Origin: Lycocorax pyrrhopterus obiensis
Lineage: Eukaryota > Chordata > Aves > Passeriformes > Paradisaeidae
Length of the DNA: 64,000 bases
NCBI GenBank assembly: GCA_014706295.1
Contig: JACSVZ010000011.1
Span: 3,660,663-3,724,662 of the forward strand
Direction of reading: 5' to 3'
Shown: positions 37,240-50,725 of the stretch, one piece after another
How positions within the stretch are numbered: the stretch's first letter is position 1
Layout: every line of letters begins with the position of its first letter
Made by a program: the position numbers and the translations under genes
Notes under the pieces: model-generated
Database searches by the model: none
What the model was told of the DNA's origin: nothing
What the model saw: only the letters and a program-made list of their open reading frames with translations

Positions 37240-37573
37240 AGAACCACAAAATGGGATGGGTTGGAAGGGACCCTCAAAATCTTTCCCTCCCCCCTGCCAT
37301 GGGCAGGGCCACCTTCCACTGTCCCAGGCTGCTCCAAGCCCCAATGGCCAACCTGGCCTTGGGCACTGCCAGGGATCCAGGGGCAGCCACAGCTGCTCTG
37401 GGCACCCTGTGCCAGGGCCTGCCCACCCTCCCAGGGAACAATTCCTGCCCAAAATCCCATCCAGCCCTGCCCTCTGGCACTGGGAAGCCATTCCCTGTGT
37501 CCTGGCCCTCCAGCCCTTGGCCATTGTCTCTCTCCAGCTTTCCTGCAGCTCCTTCAGGCCCTGCAAGGCCACA
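37240..37573 (-). mobile_element. CR1 LINE, 5'-truncated 3' end (young copy)
   Basis: This is the reverse complement of the same 3' region as the 7.3-kb copy, starting at its left end with 'agaaccacaaaatgggatgg' (tail) and ending near 'ctgcaaggccacaatg'. By eye the two copies are about 95% identical over some 320 bp. The long open frames through it (up to 233 codons on the minus strand at 36955-37656 and 170 codons on the plus strand) reflect the GC-rich, stop-poor CR1 3' region joined to flanking DNA and are not genes. Confidence 0.93.
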
Positions 37574-40500
37574 ATGCAAGAAAATGTAGAAACTTTACTT
37601 AAAGCTGTAATTATCATTTGAGAGGCAGAGAAATATTCCTCATAAATCCGAGGCAAAGGCTCACATTTTTAAGTGGGAGTTGCCTCATTGTCTGCTACTC
37701 CTTTGTTCCATGTTCTGTTGTTATTTCTTTTCAGGTGAACTGAAATCAAGCACATATTTATGTGCTGTCCTTACTTGCTTGGTGATCAGCCACAACATTG
37801 TTTTTACCTTTAATGCTGCAGCTCTGTTAAAATTGAGATTTTGATAGATTACTAATTTTCTATGTCTTGCTTTTGAAAAGCTGTGCATACCCACATATTA
37901 ATGTACCTTAACTATGCATTTAGCTTTTACAGTGGCACGCAGGATGCTGAGAGTTCTGTAGGGTCACTGGTTTCCATACTGGTTATGTCTGAAATACCTC
38001 TGGAATGTGCAGTTGGATATTGCAACTTCAGTTTCAGAGGGAGAGCAGTCAGTTTGTAAGTGACAGTAGTGGATTTCTGGATGGTTCCTCCTTCATCCTT
38101 AAACTTGAAGTATAATATAGATTTGTAAATCAGAGTGAATTATTTGAATTTAGGAAATCCAAGGCAAAAGGGGAAAACCTGTTTTCAAAATATAAATTAT
38201 CTAACCTGTCTTTATCATCTTTAGAAAAGAGGTGTCAGTGAGAGCATTATTGCCTAACAATGAGATCCTAATTTTCCTTTCTCTCATCAGCCTGCTCTCC
38301 TTTCAGCTTTCTTGGCTTTTCCAGCAATTGATTTTTCTACAGGAACAAGCTTCATGCTACTCAGCTTGCCAGCTTTAAGGTATATTTTTCTTCCCTTATT
38401 GTTTTTCTTGGGCTTCTCCACAATGGTTTCTTAAGACATAAAGTAAGCTGGCCTTTATTTATTTAGGAAAACAGCCAGAAAGTGAATGGCTTTTAGTAAT
38501 TTCTTTTTCTGCAGTGTATATTCTTCAGTAGTATTTAAGAGCACGTTGCATTTTCCTGCAATAACTCATCAAAGATAGTGGAAAAGGAAGTTGTCACGTG
38601 TGATCTCACACCCTGTGTGTTTGCACACCTTGACTGAAGCTAAAACATCTCCTAAAGTAGTGAGATATAGCATTCAGAAATGCTAAAGGAAGGAAAGTAC
38701 AATTTATTACTATTTCCTCAATACAGGATCATTCCTTGAGACCAAAGTGCATCAGCTCCTCCTCTGAACTAGAAAAACAAAAGTATGGGGATGTTGCCCA
38801 TGCAAGGGATTAAAGGGAGGTCTGGGAAGAGGAATCAAGTGCCCAAGTCATTGGAGATTAGTGTGGTTTCAGAATCAGGCAGAAAACAGCCATTGCTTAT
38901 AAATTAAAAAAATATAAATTATATTATGACAGCACTGAGCAATAATTAAGCATCTATGGCAGGCAGTGCCTGGAATTAAAAACAAACACATCAAACTAAT
39001 TCAATACGAACCTTAAAATCAAGTTTTGATTGAAGTTGCAGCAGAAGAAACCTTTATTTCTTGAGAAGGGGAAGGAGGGTCTTTCTGGGCTGTAAATAAA
39101 TCTGCTATCCATGGCACTTGATGTCTGTTGATTGGATATTAATACCAATTTATTAAAATGCATAGCATGTTAATTTCACAAAAAATATAGTAAAACTGGT
39201 AGAAAGGTACCCAGGGATTTAATTGCAATTTTCTTGTGCTTGTACAAGCCACTGACCAAATTTTCAAACACCAGTGGACATCAAACACTGAAATCCAGGC
39301 AGTTCTGCTGTAAAAATTAAACTGCAGTAGTGACTTGGAAGCCAAGTTGTGAAATGATGTGGAAAGGTTTCAAGAGAGACAGACGCTGAAACACTGAGAA
39401 ATGTGATTAACCATCCTGTTTTGGCTCTTTGTTTTCAATTGTGCCTCTTTCTCGCAAACATTTGGCATTTTCTCATCTTTTTCAAGGCAGATCTAAATTT
39501 ATATGAGTTATTCACTTGTGTATAATCTGTACTTCTACAGGGTTTTTAAACTTAATCATAAATGGTTGCTTTTGGGCTTTCCACTGGCAGTCTGGGATCT
39601 TTGAAGGAATCAGTGATAAAACATAGTATGTTACAATATGGTCTAGAAACAGGGCTGCCTACAGGGTCAATTTCGTTTTAGTGGCAGAGAATTTTGGGAA
39701 TTACTCACTGGTTAACACGATGCAGCCATCTTCAGCACTCATAATGTATGCTTGACTTGAAATCTTCGTTATAGGGTAGTGGATAACCCCCAAATTAATT
39801 ATTTCTCTTCATGAATTCTAGAAGGAAGTCATGATTATATGATAAATTAATATTAGTAATGTATTAATTCTTGGGGACATTTTAGCTTCGTTTTGTTTCC
39901 TGGTTTTGTTTTTTGGCTTGGGGTTTGTGTGAAATTTTAAACATTTTTTAAACCTGACTCAGATTTCATCACCCTTAAAAAAAACAACAAAGAAACAAGG
40001 AAAAAAAAACCCCACCTGATTTTAGTATTTTGAAAGAGAAGGGGAAGAAAAGGGGATTTGTATATACCAGAGTAGATGGGGGAATAAATCTCAAAAGAAA
40101 TCACAGCAATAAGAGACCATTCCTTTGCTACTTTGAGTGGGATTGCAGGTTCACAGAGATTATAGTTTGCAAGCTCAGGATAATACATGAGCTTCTTGCT
40201 TTATTTCAGGAGTGGAATATCATAAGAAATTTTCTCCTTTGATTAAAATCTGCTTTTTTCTGTGGCTTGGCAACCAATTGTTGTCTCCAAAGCATCTCTG
40301 ACCCAGCTGAAAGCTGTGCTGCCACCAGTCCGTTTTATCCCAGTCAATATTCACAGGTGTGAGGCAGAAAGCACCAGATCAATGTTTGTAGGCAGCTGTT
40401 CTTAGCCAGGTTTGCTTTACCCTTCCCACTGTGTCTTGTTTGTGTATTTGACACGTGCTTCACGAATTTTGGGACACGAGATGCTGCTCAGTCTGTTACA

Positions 40501-43025
40501 TCCTGTTCTACGAAGGTCTGGGACTTCTTCCTGTGCTTTGTTCTGCTCCAGAACAGAATTCCATGTCAGCTAGAGTCAATGATGGAAACGGCTCCTCAGT
40601 GCACTCAGGAGCCAGAGCAGCTGAAATAAGATTTACGAAGAAGCAGCAGTTCGTTGATGGGCAGTTGTTAAAAGCTTTCCAATATTCCTTAGAAATATTA
40701 GCCCTGGATACCTGAGGCTGTCTGCTCCAGCAGCACGTGGGTGTGGCAAAGCACCCCTTTAGTTCTGTGGATTCCAGAGTCTTTCCAGGCATTACATAGA
40801 ATGCACTTGTGTGTTTTTTAAGGCTCTACATTTTCTTTTCCTCCATGGTCTGCTGTCCCTTCAGTGCAGGGCAAACTGAACCTTGTAATATTTACAACTT
40901 TTCTCCTTCAAGTGCTGCACTGTTGCTGTTAAGCCTTCCCCAGAAGAGGGGCTACCACCTGGGCAGAAGCTGGGAGTTGAGTTGGTGATAGGAACAACTC
41001 CAATAAAGCTTATTCAAGACCCTTCCAGGCTAATTTGGCTCTTATGAGCCCTAAGCACCAAAAGGAAAACCAGCTAAATAGTGTTTAACTCCATATTCCC
41101 TCTCTGTGGAGGAGTGATGCTGTTATTGGACACCTCAGCAAGCCTTGAGCAGCTTCATTTTTCCTGCCCACTTGTCTGTCCTTGCAGAGCCTCACAGCCC
41201 CTCACGCAATGCTTTGGTTTTCTGGGAGCTCCCTTGCAGAGCCAGTGGAACTGTCCTGACTTCTGATCTCAACTCAGACCCTGCTAATGTCAATTATTAT
41301 TCTTCCAGTTTGCAAATAGGCCATATATATCTGATTTAATGCTTGCATTTCTCTCAGGGTACGCATTCAAACCTAGGTGAATGAGTGAGCCAGGAAATAA
41401 CTTGGGGTTTTAATTCTTAATTAAGAAAAAACAGTTTGAATTAAGACATGATCCCCTGAGGGGAAGCCCACAGAAAAAGGTAAGAGGTCATTGTGCACTG
41501 AGGAAATTAGGTCAGAACAAACCCACTTTTTTTCTATTTTAAACCAGATTTGACTGGCATTAAATGATAATGGACAGATGGAAGAATCCCATGCAGGAGG
41601 TCACCTAGTAATTTATTATTATTTTTTTTTTTGGCCAGGCTGACTTCAAATCCATCAAAATCTCTGGTTGTTAGAACTGCTAATGGGTTCCTAATTAGAA
41701 ATTAGCCAGCCATATTAATAATATACAATGTTTCTTAAATCTGTCAAGCAAGAGGATTAAACTGTGAACAGCCTGCCAGGCTGATTCATGCTTATTTAAG
41801 ACTATGATTTTACACACAAGTTAACCTTTTACCTCATCATGACCAAATAGTTTTCAGGTGAGTTGTAGCAATTTTTGTCAATTAATTCTACACCAACCTG
41901 TTTTAATGACCCAATCTGAGTATTTAAGAACTTCACAGTTTTAGTGGTGGTACTGTTTGTTGTATAGCCGTGTTTGTATGGATCCAGTTATTTTAGCAAG
42001 AAAATAAAAGGTGGCTTATTTGGCATTTATGAAGTGGAGAAATATGTTGCCTTCATCAGGAGATGTGAAATTAGTAAACCTATTGATTTAGGTTGGTGGC
42101 TTTTGCCTGAAAAATAGAAAATAATTTGTTGGGAAAAGTCAAAATTAATTCAAGGTGATTACAATTAAATAAAGTATTACTAGGATAGAAAAAATAGAGA
42201 TAATTCTTGCTTTAATTTACTTCCTGAAGACTCTGCAGGATAATTTTATTCTGTACTCCATTTGAGACAGCAGAAAAGGGCACAGACAAAACTAAAAAAA
42301 TTGGTTGGAAAGTTGTTTACTCATGTTTACTTCATTGGAGCAGTGTCTTTTTATACCAGTGAGATTACAGTTAATGACACTGTTGGGTTGTTAATAGAAA
42401 TCAAAGGAAAAGAGGTGTTAGCACCAGGCAGACTGGATCCAGGTTTGGAGGTAGGAGGGCCAGGGAAATTTCGATGCTTTGTCTGGTTCTGCAGAGGTTA
42501 AACAGCAAACACCTAAACTCGAGATACAATTTTGGACTCACTCTTTATGTCTTGGGATCTGACTGTGTCCTGAAAAGCAGGAGTTTAGGAAGTGCCATCA
42601 CACACAAATACCCACTCCTGCTGTTAAACACTCAGGTGTCCCAGCCAGCTCCAGCAGAGTCCCTTGGTTCAGTCCAGGCTGAAGGTCAGGGATGGCCACT
42701 TTGCAAAAGCTACAGGAAATATTTCGAGACCTTTTAGCCAGGACTTTTCAAAATATTCAGTTAGAACCAAATTATGTGTTTGCTAATGAACAGCACGCAC
42801 AAATGTGTCGAAGTTGGATGAGATCATGCAGAATACTTCCGCAAAAAGTTGAGACATGTAGCAGAATTTCACAGAATTGGACCCTGACAATTTTTTAAAA
42901 AGCTCTTTTTCAAAGCAGTGAGGTGTTAAAATTATGTGTGCTACATAGAACCTTAAATTATGAGGATATTTTGGTCTATTTTTCTGGCTTTTTCCTCTTT
43001 AAAAAAGTGTTATGAATGAAGACAA
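37574..43025. other. AT-rich unique sequence, no gene recognised
   Basis: About 5.4 kb with no recognised gene or interspersed repeat. Notable small structures are a 14-bp palindrome ttcttaattaagaa near 41415 and GT/T-rich low-complexity sequence at about 39880-39930. Open frames are short and unconvincing. Confidence 0.5.
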
Positions 43026-43081
43026 TGGTTGGACTCAGTGATCTTAGAGTTCTTTCCAACCTAAACGATTCTTATGTTTCT
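43026..43081 (+). mobile_element. very short CR1 LINE 3' tail
   Basis: Only about 56 bp, reading 'ggttggactcagtgatctta' then 'ctttccaacctaaacgattc' and a degenerate octamer tail (ttatgtttctaa). This is the extreme 3' end of the same CR1 group as the 9.75-kb copy. It is an extreme 5' truncation, or what survives of an older copy. Confidence 0.8.
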
Positions 43082-46000
43082 AAGAAAGGGCAAAAGAGAG
43101 AAATACTTTTATTCAAGGGAATGATGCTCCTCATTTCTTTGTACCCTGATATTTTCAAAAAGCCACTTGCTTCAAAGTATCAGACAACTGAGGAATTGAT
43201 TTGGACTTGCAGGTGAGTTCAGGAGAAGAAATGTGTGTGCTGTGGTCAATATTTTAGCTTTAATAGGAATTTGAGTATTCCAAAGCTCACTCAGATTTTT
43301 AATGGGGATTTTAGATTTCACTAAGGCCCAAAGTAATGTTCTCTAATTCTTGCAAATAAATATTTTAAGGTTTCTCTTTCCTAATGTGAGTGCTCAGATA
43401 ATTGAGGGAAAGAGTTGGTGTTTAATAATTGCAATTAATTTTAATTGTAAATGTACATTTCCAGTGAAAAAATTACCCAGAGCACCTTTGCAGTTTTTTC
43501 AAATGTGAACAGTAAATCCTGAAAGTGCCTAAAGCATTAAAAGTAAACAACAACAAAGGTCCCATAATTGTTGATTTAGGCTGCATTAAAATTGAATAAA
43601 CTCTTAATAAGTCAAAAATAAGCTAGAGTGAGTACCTCATTAATCTCATTTTAAGTAACTAGAAGCAAAGTAACTGTGTGTTGAGTTTTGGCAGAGGTGC
43701 TGGTGAGTTTTTTATTGGCGGAGGAATGTACAGACTGTGGTGGAATATTGCCTGAAAACTGCAGGAGCTCCTCAGACAGTGGTGCTGATTCATACAGTGC
43801 AGGCAGACTGCTTATTAAGACTTATTAAGAATGGTTGGAGTGTCCTAATTAGTGTTCTGTGTTCTGTGCTTGTTCCTGTGATGGCACTTGAAGGTCAAAA
43901 AAAAAAAAAAGGAAAACAAATTAGATTAACTGAAAGACGCAAGGACATTTCTGCATATTTCTTTTCAGCAAGTAGATCCTTTTTAAGCAGTTATTTGTAT
44001 GATGGGAACAGAGTGGTTTTGCTCTTTAAATATGGGTTCATACAACTTTGCCATTTGGGAGTTGGCAAGATGCTGATAATTTAGGCTGTTTTCCATAATA
44101 TTCACTGAAAAAAAAGTGATGCTTTTTGGATTGTGGGGGTGTGAACCAAAGATCTGCAGACTTGCTGGAAATAACTGGGCTTTGCCTGAAGAGGCCAAGT
44201 TGTTGTGGCTCAGGGGTAACCTCAAATTAATATTAGGATGTCATGGCTGGGGGGAATGGGGGATGATGTCTGTATGAAACTACAGATCTGGGTCTGGGGT
44301 TGGCTGTGCTAAAATGTTTCTCGGCAAATTTGAGAAAACCCCATCATTAATTTTGCTTTTGAGGATATTAATGACTTTATGGTAAAGCTTAATGAAAACC
44401 CCAGTATATAATAACTGCTCTCTTCTCTTTTTTCTAGTGTAAATGCATTTATGATTAGAGTGGTCATTCTTAAAAGCTCCAAGTGTGGGTTCTGTTGGGG
44501 AATGCTCAAATGTCTAACAGAAAGATGCTTCCTGAATTTGAAAAGGCTTACACTGAAATTCAGGATGTTGCAGCTGAAGCCTTCTCCTGTTTGCTGAGGA
44601 AACCAGTAGAATTTGTGTCACATTTTTTCCCTGCCTGCCTGCAGGCAGAGCTTTGGTCCGACCACTTCTGCTTGGCCTTATGCCACACTTAACTCAGTGG
44701 AATCCCCAGAAACTTTTCCAATGGCCCTTGCTTTGGTATCAGAAGCAACATTAGCCATAAAAAACCCACCAAAACAAACAAGCAAAAAAACCCCAACCAA
44801 CCAAACAAACCCTGGAGGAAAAAAACGTGAAGAAGAAGCTGGAATATACAAGGTGCCATTATATTCCCAAATTACCCAAGAAACTGGCGTTCTGTTTCCA
44901 GGATACAGCTCTCACCATGTAAACATAGACTCTGCTGCATTGTTAGCCCAACCTTGCAGAAGCTCTCTGCAGCCAAACGATGCTATCAGCGAAGGTGTGA
45001 ATGTGTCACTGAAAACGAGAGGAGCTGGTGCTTCTCATGATCTGTTTGTTTTCAAGATTTTGCAGTGTTAAAGCAAACTGTGTTAATTCCTAGTTTACAA
45101 ATTGAGGAGGCCTTCATGATCCATGGTGAAATTCGCATTTTATCTCCTAAGTGGAGCCAAATCAGACAAGCACAGCTCAGTTAAATATGAATGCAACTTA
45201 AAGCAGAAATAAATGTGAGATACTTCTTATTTTATGACTTATCCTTTTTAAATCTCTGTGTAATCTGAGAGAATTCTGAAAACTGCTAAAGGATCTGGGA
45301 GGAGTAGATGAACACATGTACGGGTGGCACTTTCAGCTGGAATTACTGAGTACAAATTAATTCTAGCAAATAAATTTTAAATTAAAAACATTTCCAGAGC
45401 CAAATTTGGTTGCTGCCATTGACTTTGGAGGACTCTGACTGGGGAGCTTTGCTGAAGTTCTTTGTTGGCCTGACAATTAAAAGAATTCACTGGCAGAAGA
45501 CAGAGCCTTTCTGCAGCAGAAAACAGCAACTACAGGGAGAGTGATGCAAATCCAAGGGATGATCCACCATTATTTTGTTCTTACATAACCTGAGGGGTTT
45601 TTTTCTGAGACCCAACAATATTTCTGTCCCCCCACACACACACCTGATTCCACAAACTCTTCAGACAGCACAAAGTCATTTTAAATAGTCTGTGCTCCCT
45701 GTCATCTTGGAACATTCTGCCACTTGCCAAAAAAACACAGCTGGTCATGGAACTGTGGTCAAGAGGTTTGTCTGGAGGAAATAATGCCATTTCTTTTAGG
45801 CAATTATAGCATTTCAGAAGTTTTGAAGGTTTGAGCCCAAGCCTTGAATTGCAGTTGCAGTAACAGCTACTGCTGATCCCATGCTGAACCCCACTGTGCA
45901 GAGAGATGTGTGCTCACAGGTTTATCTGCTCTTCTCAGGTGGCAGACCACCAGAATTTTAAAAAAAAGAAAAAAAAAATGGCCACTGGGATTATGGGCAC

Positions 46001-47356
46001 AAGATTCCCTGTCCAGACTTCTGTTTTTGTCAGCTTTACCAGGAAAGGGCAGAAGCCAAGATGAAGGGATGCTGAATGGTCAGATCCAGCTCCTGGACCA
46101 TAATGTTCTGGATTAAGGATCACCCAGTCTGTAGATTTCAATTTGGAATACAATAATAAGTTAATTTTAGATTGATTTCTGTCATTTTCTTCATTAGCAG
46201 AATTCTATATGCCTTGATCCATTCTTCAACTTCTTCAATGATCACAAAAACATCTTCTCAATCTTCCAGATTGTCCTTGCCCAGCAGCACTGTGAATTTC
46301 TGAGATGTCCTTGCAGGATTGGATTTCCCTTTTCCTTTCTCCTGCAACACAACTTCCCCCCATCCCCATCTGCTCCTTTACATCCCCTTGCAGTGGCATT
46401 TGTTGCTCCCTGGTGCGCTGGGGGAAATGCCATTAGAAGCTTGCAAAGTCTTTTTATTTTTTGATGAGTCTTTCAAATCGTTCACCTTTCTCTTGACCTA
46501 GTAGCTTGTCAGCTTCCCCTCACCTTCTTTTCCTTTTATGGAATCTTTCCCATCATTCATTTGGAAAGAATAAGTAAGTTCCCGGAGTTACAAACCTGTT
46601 TGAAGTGTGAGAGATCTGCCTGCACCTACACAAGCCCAGGTTAGCAGAGCAGCACAAGCACGGTCAGCTTGGTCACTGGCTAAAAGTCTTCAAAGGGGGT
46701 GAAACAAGGAGGCAGTAAGGAAAAAAAAACACTTTTGTACAGACTTCATGTTACAACAGAAGGGATAATTTTGTGTGTTTGTTTGTATATTATTCCATGT
46801 GCAATGGACCCCAGGAAATGGATCTCCTGCAGTCAGGCTTAGTATAAATAGACTCAAGAATGTGAGGGAATGTTTCACAAGTGCTTTTGAAACAGAGAGA
46901 GAGCGGCAGGAGTTAAAGACCTTCAGAAGTATATTAGTTATTCCTGCCATTGCAGAGCTACTGAGATGCATGTTGCTCCCAGGAAATGCCCTGTCCTGTT
47001 CAACACTCGGTGTGTCAGGCCAGCCCAGGCAGAGCTGTGCAGGAGGGCTGCCAGCTGCTCTGACACAGGGTCGGTGCTGCCTGAAGCCACTGCTGTGCCC
47101 TCCCCAGCTGAGCTCTGGAAGGCTGAGGGGACCCTGTGAAGCTCCCCAGAGCTGCGGGAGGGGGGAAGGCTGGAGGAGCTGAAAACAGTGATGGAGGAAA
47201 TAGTGTTGGTAATGTGTGATCATGAGCAGGAGAGCTCAAAAAGCAGGTGCCAACTGCACACTAAATGGGATTTCAGTGATGGATGAATATGTTTTGAAAC
47301 GTGTTTAAACTAGGTAAGAATATGCATCTGAACTGCAGTAAAGGTCTGAAGTCCCG
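43082..47356. other. unique sequence, no gene recognised
   Basis: No gene or interspersed repeat was recognised. A14 lies at 43897-43910, an A/C-rich low-complexity tract at about 44757-44816, and a short CA run at about 45633-45643. A GC-richer block at about 46980-47180 gives a 177-codon minus-strand frame (46690-47223) and a 135-codon plus-strand frame across the same bases, neither recognisable. Confidence 0.5.
44757..44816. repeat. A/C-rich low-complexity tract
   Basis: Runs such as 'aaaacccaccaaaacaaaca' and 'ccccaaccaaccaaacaaac' with almost no G or T. The period is irregular, near 4 bases in places (ccaaccaacc). Confidence 0.55.
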
Positions 47357-47582
47357 AGGGTTAGGCTGGAGAGCAGGGAAAGGTTCTGCTTCCCCCAGAG
47401 GTGCTGGGCACTGCCCGGGCTCCCCAGGGAATGGGCACAGCCCCGAGGCTGCCAGAGCTCCAGGAGCGTTTGGACAGCGCTGCCAGGGATGCCCAGGGTG
47501 GGATTGGTGGGGTGTCTGGGCAGGGACAGGGATCAATGATCCTTGGGGATCCCTGCCAACCCAGTTTATTCTATGATTCTAA
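47357..47582 (+). mobile_element. CR1 LINE, 5'-truncated 3' end
   Basis: Same subgroup as the 15.8-kb copy: 'aggttctgcttcccccagag', 'gggaatgggcacagccccga', 'ccaggagcgtttggacagcg', then 'gatccttggggatccctgcc' and a clean ATTCTATGATTCTAAA tail. It is shorter at its 5' end than the 15.8-kb copy. It carries no coding capacity. Confidence 0.93.
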
Positions 47583-47907
47583 ATATTACAAATAAATGTT
47601 TAATTTGCAGATCCCGCCAGCTTGTACCCTGTACTGTTCATTTTCTTATTCACAGGTCTGTATTTGTGTGGTGCAATCTGCTGCTTAGGCACAACCACCT
47701 GAAATGCACTCAAATTAAATGATCTCCTTTCTTCTAAGTTAACTTCTTTAAAAAAAGTAGTCGCAGGAAGAAACATTATTTTTTCAGACTTTTATTTGAA
47801 GAATTACAGGTGTGGAATAGTGGGTGTAAAGTTAAGTTACCTGGCACTTAATCAAATATGAGGAATTTAGATTTGAATTTTTTGCTATCATGGCTGTTTT
47901 TAAAATG

Positions 47908-47928
47908 AATAATAATAATAATGATAGC

Positions 47929-47958
<30 letters not shown>
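47908..47958. repeat. (AAT)n microsatellite
   Basis: Five AAT units at 47908-47922, a 6-base interruption (gatagc), then ten perfect AAT units at 47929-47958. The poly-leucine and poly-asparagine frames that cross it are artefacts of the repeat. Confidence 0.95.
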
Positions 47959-47959
<1 letters not shown>

Positions 47960-48223
47960 GAATTATCTTAGCAAGAGTAATCCTTGATCTTATGATAATG
48001 TCAGACCAGGATAGGTGTAACTGGAAGGAAGGTAAATCCAAAAGGTGTTGTTACATGAAGTACCAGTGTGTGGAACCTTGTACAGGCTGGTTGTCACAAC
48101 GTGTATTTGTGTGTTTAATCAATACCAGGAGAGTTGCAATGTGCCAGAGGGGTTTGTGTGATCAATGCACATAAATCAGGCTGCACTGATTTGTTGTCTG
48201 TCACACCATGGACACATCATAAG

Positions 48224-48276
48224 CAAATGCACAAGAATTTTAATCAAATGCACAAGAATTTCAACCAAATGAGAAT
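48224..48276. repeat. 21-bp tandem repeat, about 2.3 copies
   Basis: The unit caaatgcacaagaattttaa(t) occurs at 48224-48244 and again at 48245-48265 with two changes, followed by a partial third start (caaatga). It is too small to be more than a local slippage duplication. Confidence 0.8.
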
Positions 48277-50725
48277 CAGAGTATTTCCTGTGCACTCTGC
48301 TGCCGCACATTTGGTGACAGAGCTCTGTTTTGTTCTCCTATGAGCTCCCAGCAGCTCTGACAGGCTCTTCCTTTTGAGCCTGTGGGCAAACTGAAATCCT
48401 GGATGTGGATTTGTTGTGAGCTGTCCATCAGCATCCACTGACTGGGTTATCATAATGCATCCAAACCCACCGAGGGAAGCACCACGTGCTGCTCCTTTCA
48501 CCTTTAGCCAAAGCCACATTCCACATTAAAGCTTCCCAAGTGGGGAGCTGATCCATTCAAGTGGGCTTTATGTTTTGGAAAGCCAGGATGTTGATATATC
48601 CCATGTTCAGCATTATGACTTAATTGCAGAGTCAGGAAGGAAGAAAAAAGAGATGGAGAAGGCAGTGATGAGGAAAAGGATTGATTTAAAAGGCCTCCTG
48701 CATAAATTATTGGAAATGGATGTGAGCTCTCATTAGGACGCACTGTGAATTAGGAGTTTGCCTTATCTTTACTGGGACTCAAATCTTTGCTGTTTGAGGC
48801 ACGAGACTAAAGTAGAAAATGTTCTCATTTCCCTGTCTGTGCTCCAGCTGGAAAGGATGAACTGGGACAGGAGCCTTTCACTGGTTTGTGTTTGTGAGCA
48901 GCCTCTCTGACCTTCCATCACCCATTTCTTGGTCAGGACACCTGGGTCACCTGTGCTCCCTCTGGCTGGGGCCACTCAGGTGGACACTGAAGGCTCAGAG
49001 AGGGTTCCCTGTCCTGTTCTAATAATCCCTGTGCTGGTGGAATAGAACACAGTAGAATTCTGGCTGCGGCAAACTGCCCTAGAACAATGCCTCTCCAAAA
49101 GGTTCTGGGAATCTCTGCAGTAAGATGTGAACAAACTTTCATCCTCTTCACAAGCCCAGCTGCACCCAGGTCAGTGTGAAAACTCCTTTTTCCTTCTTGA
49201 TCCGCCTTGGGATGCTCCAAGCATGGTCTTAGTTCTCAGAGTTTTCTTCACCATTCTCTCATCATTATATGTCCTGTTAGGTTGGTAGCAGCCAATTAGG
49301 AATGACAAACACCATAAATGCTGACTCTTTCTGGCTTTACAAACTCTATATTTAAACACTCTGTCTTATATTTTGATTTTTAATAGCTTTAAATAGAATG
49401 GGTCTATTGCCTAGAAGGAACTAGAATTTTTTTTTTTTTTTGGTTGGAATTCACACACTTGGTTTAAGAAAAGCATTTGAATGTTGGCTGTCTGGTAAAA
49501 GTGAGATTTCTTGCTTAAAAAAGTGACAGGAGTGCAACCTGATGTTTATTCAGCTTATTTCAAGAAAATGGGATGGGAAACTTAAAGATAAGAGGCAGAG
49601 AAGTGTTATTGCTAACAATGAATTGATTTTTATATGGGCCATTAACTGTAGTCTCCTGCACTACAAAGAAAGAAAAAAACCTCCTAAATTCTGGTCTTAG
49701 CTCTTGCTACTTCCTTTGTAGAAGTTAAACTTAATTTCACTGTGGTGTTTCCTCTTCCTGCCATCCCAGGAGCTCCTGTTTCATACTTTCCAGTCCTCCA
49801 GCTCCACTCCTGTACAGTCTGGGAATGGCCACTCACTCCACCTGAAGTTAGTGAAACAGTGCTTCCTTTTCTTCATGGAATATCTGTCAAGAATTTTATA
49901 TCTTCTGTATTTAAATTCCACTTTTACATTGTTCATGCCAAAAAAAATTACTTGTGGAAAATTCCCTACTGCATTTAAAAAAAAAAAATTATAATTTGTT
50001 TTGCAGATCCAAATTCAAATTTAAGATTTATAAAACCTTGAAATTCCACTGAACCCTTTGTTGAAATGCTGTGAAATCAGTCCTTGCAACTATTTGCAGA
50101 ATTTGAGATAACAGAGGAGGCTGAAGTGTTTAGGTGAAGGGTTAATCTGTGTTAAATACGCTGTGGGATAAAGACAAATGTCAACACAAATTGCCAGAGC
50201 TCCTGGTGTCCCCTAGCAGTTATTCCTGCTCCTTGGAGCTCTTTAAGGCAGATTCCAGATTAGGATGTGACCTGGAGATGCCACGGGAAGATGACTTGGA
50301 TGGTACAACCAGCCTTGTTGAGCCAAATACATCTTATTTTAACAGCTTCACCTCCAGAACACAAAATGTGTTGCTGTAGCCGCAGTAAGAAAAACCAAAA
50401 TCCAGCCCCTAAAATTCCATTGCATGTAAAACACCTTCAGTGTCTCTGTCATGCTTGAGGCTGCAGATTTGCCTTAAGCAGCTGAAATTCTACAGGAATG
50501 CTCCAAGGCAAAACCTTGCACAGAATCCCTTAATTGTGATCCCATAATTTATGTCAATTTTCCTGTGCTGGTGAGTGTCTGTTCCCAGTAGTGTCCTGTG
50601 TTTGCACCAGGCTCTGAATGCAGATATTGGGCACATCAAGCAGCTCAGAGCATGAGGGTTTTCCTTGGATTCCCTCTCTTTGCCCAGGGTGGGCTCTTGG
50701 GACAGCTGTGCTTTTGTTGGGCTGC

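Larger units (their letters stand above)
47583..50719. other. unique sequence with a microsatellite, no gene recognised
   Basis: Apart from the AAT microsatellite and a small 21-bp tandem repeat, nothing is recognised. T15 lies at 49427-49441. Frames are short and overlap on both strands. Confidence 0.5.

Noticed and set aside
36955..37656. 233-codon minus-strand frame, the longest in the window
   Set aside because: Its middle half is the sense strand of a CR1 3' untranslated region; the ends are arbitrary flanking DNA.
46690..47223. 177-codon minus-strand frame
   Set aside because: It has no recognisable domain, a competing 135-codon frame lies on the other strand in the same GC-rich block, and no splice or promoter context is seen.
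47832..48041. Leucine-rich minus-strand frame and asparagine-rich plus-strand frame
   Set aside because: Both are translations of the AAT microsatellite.
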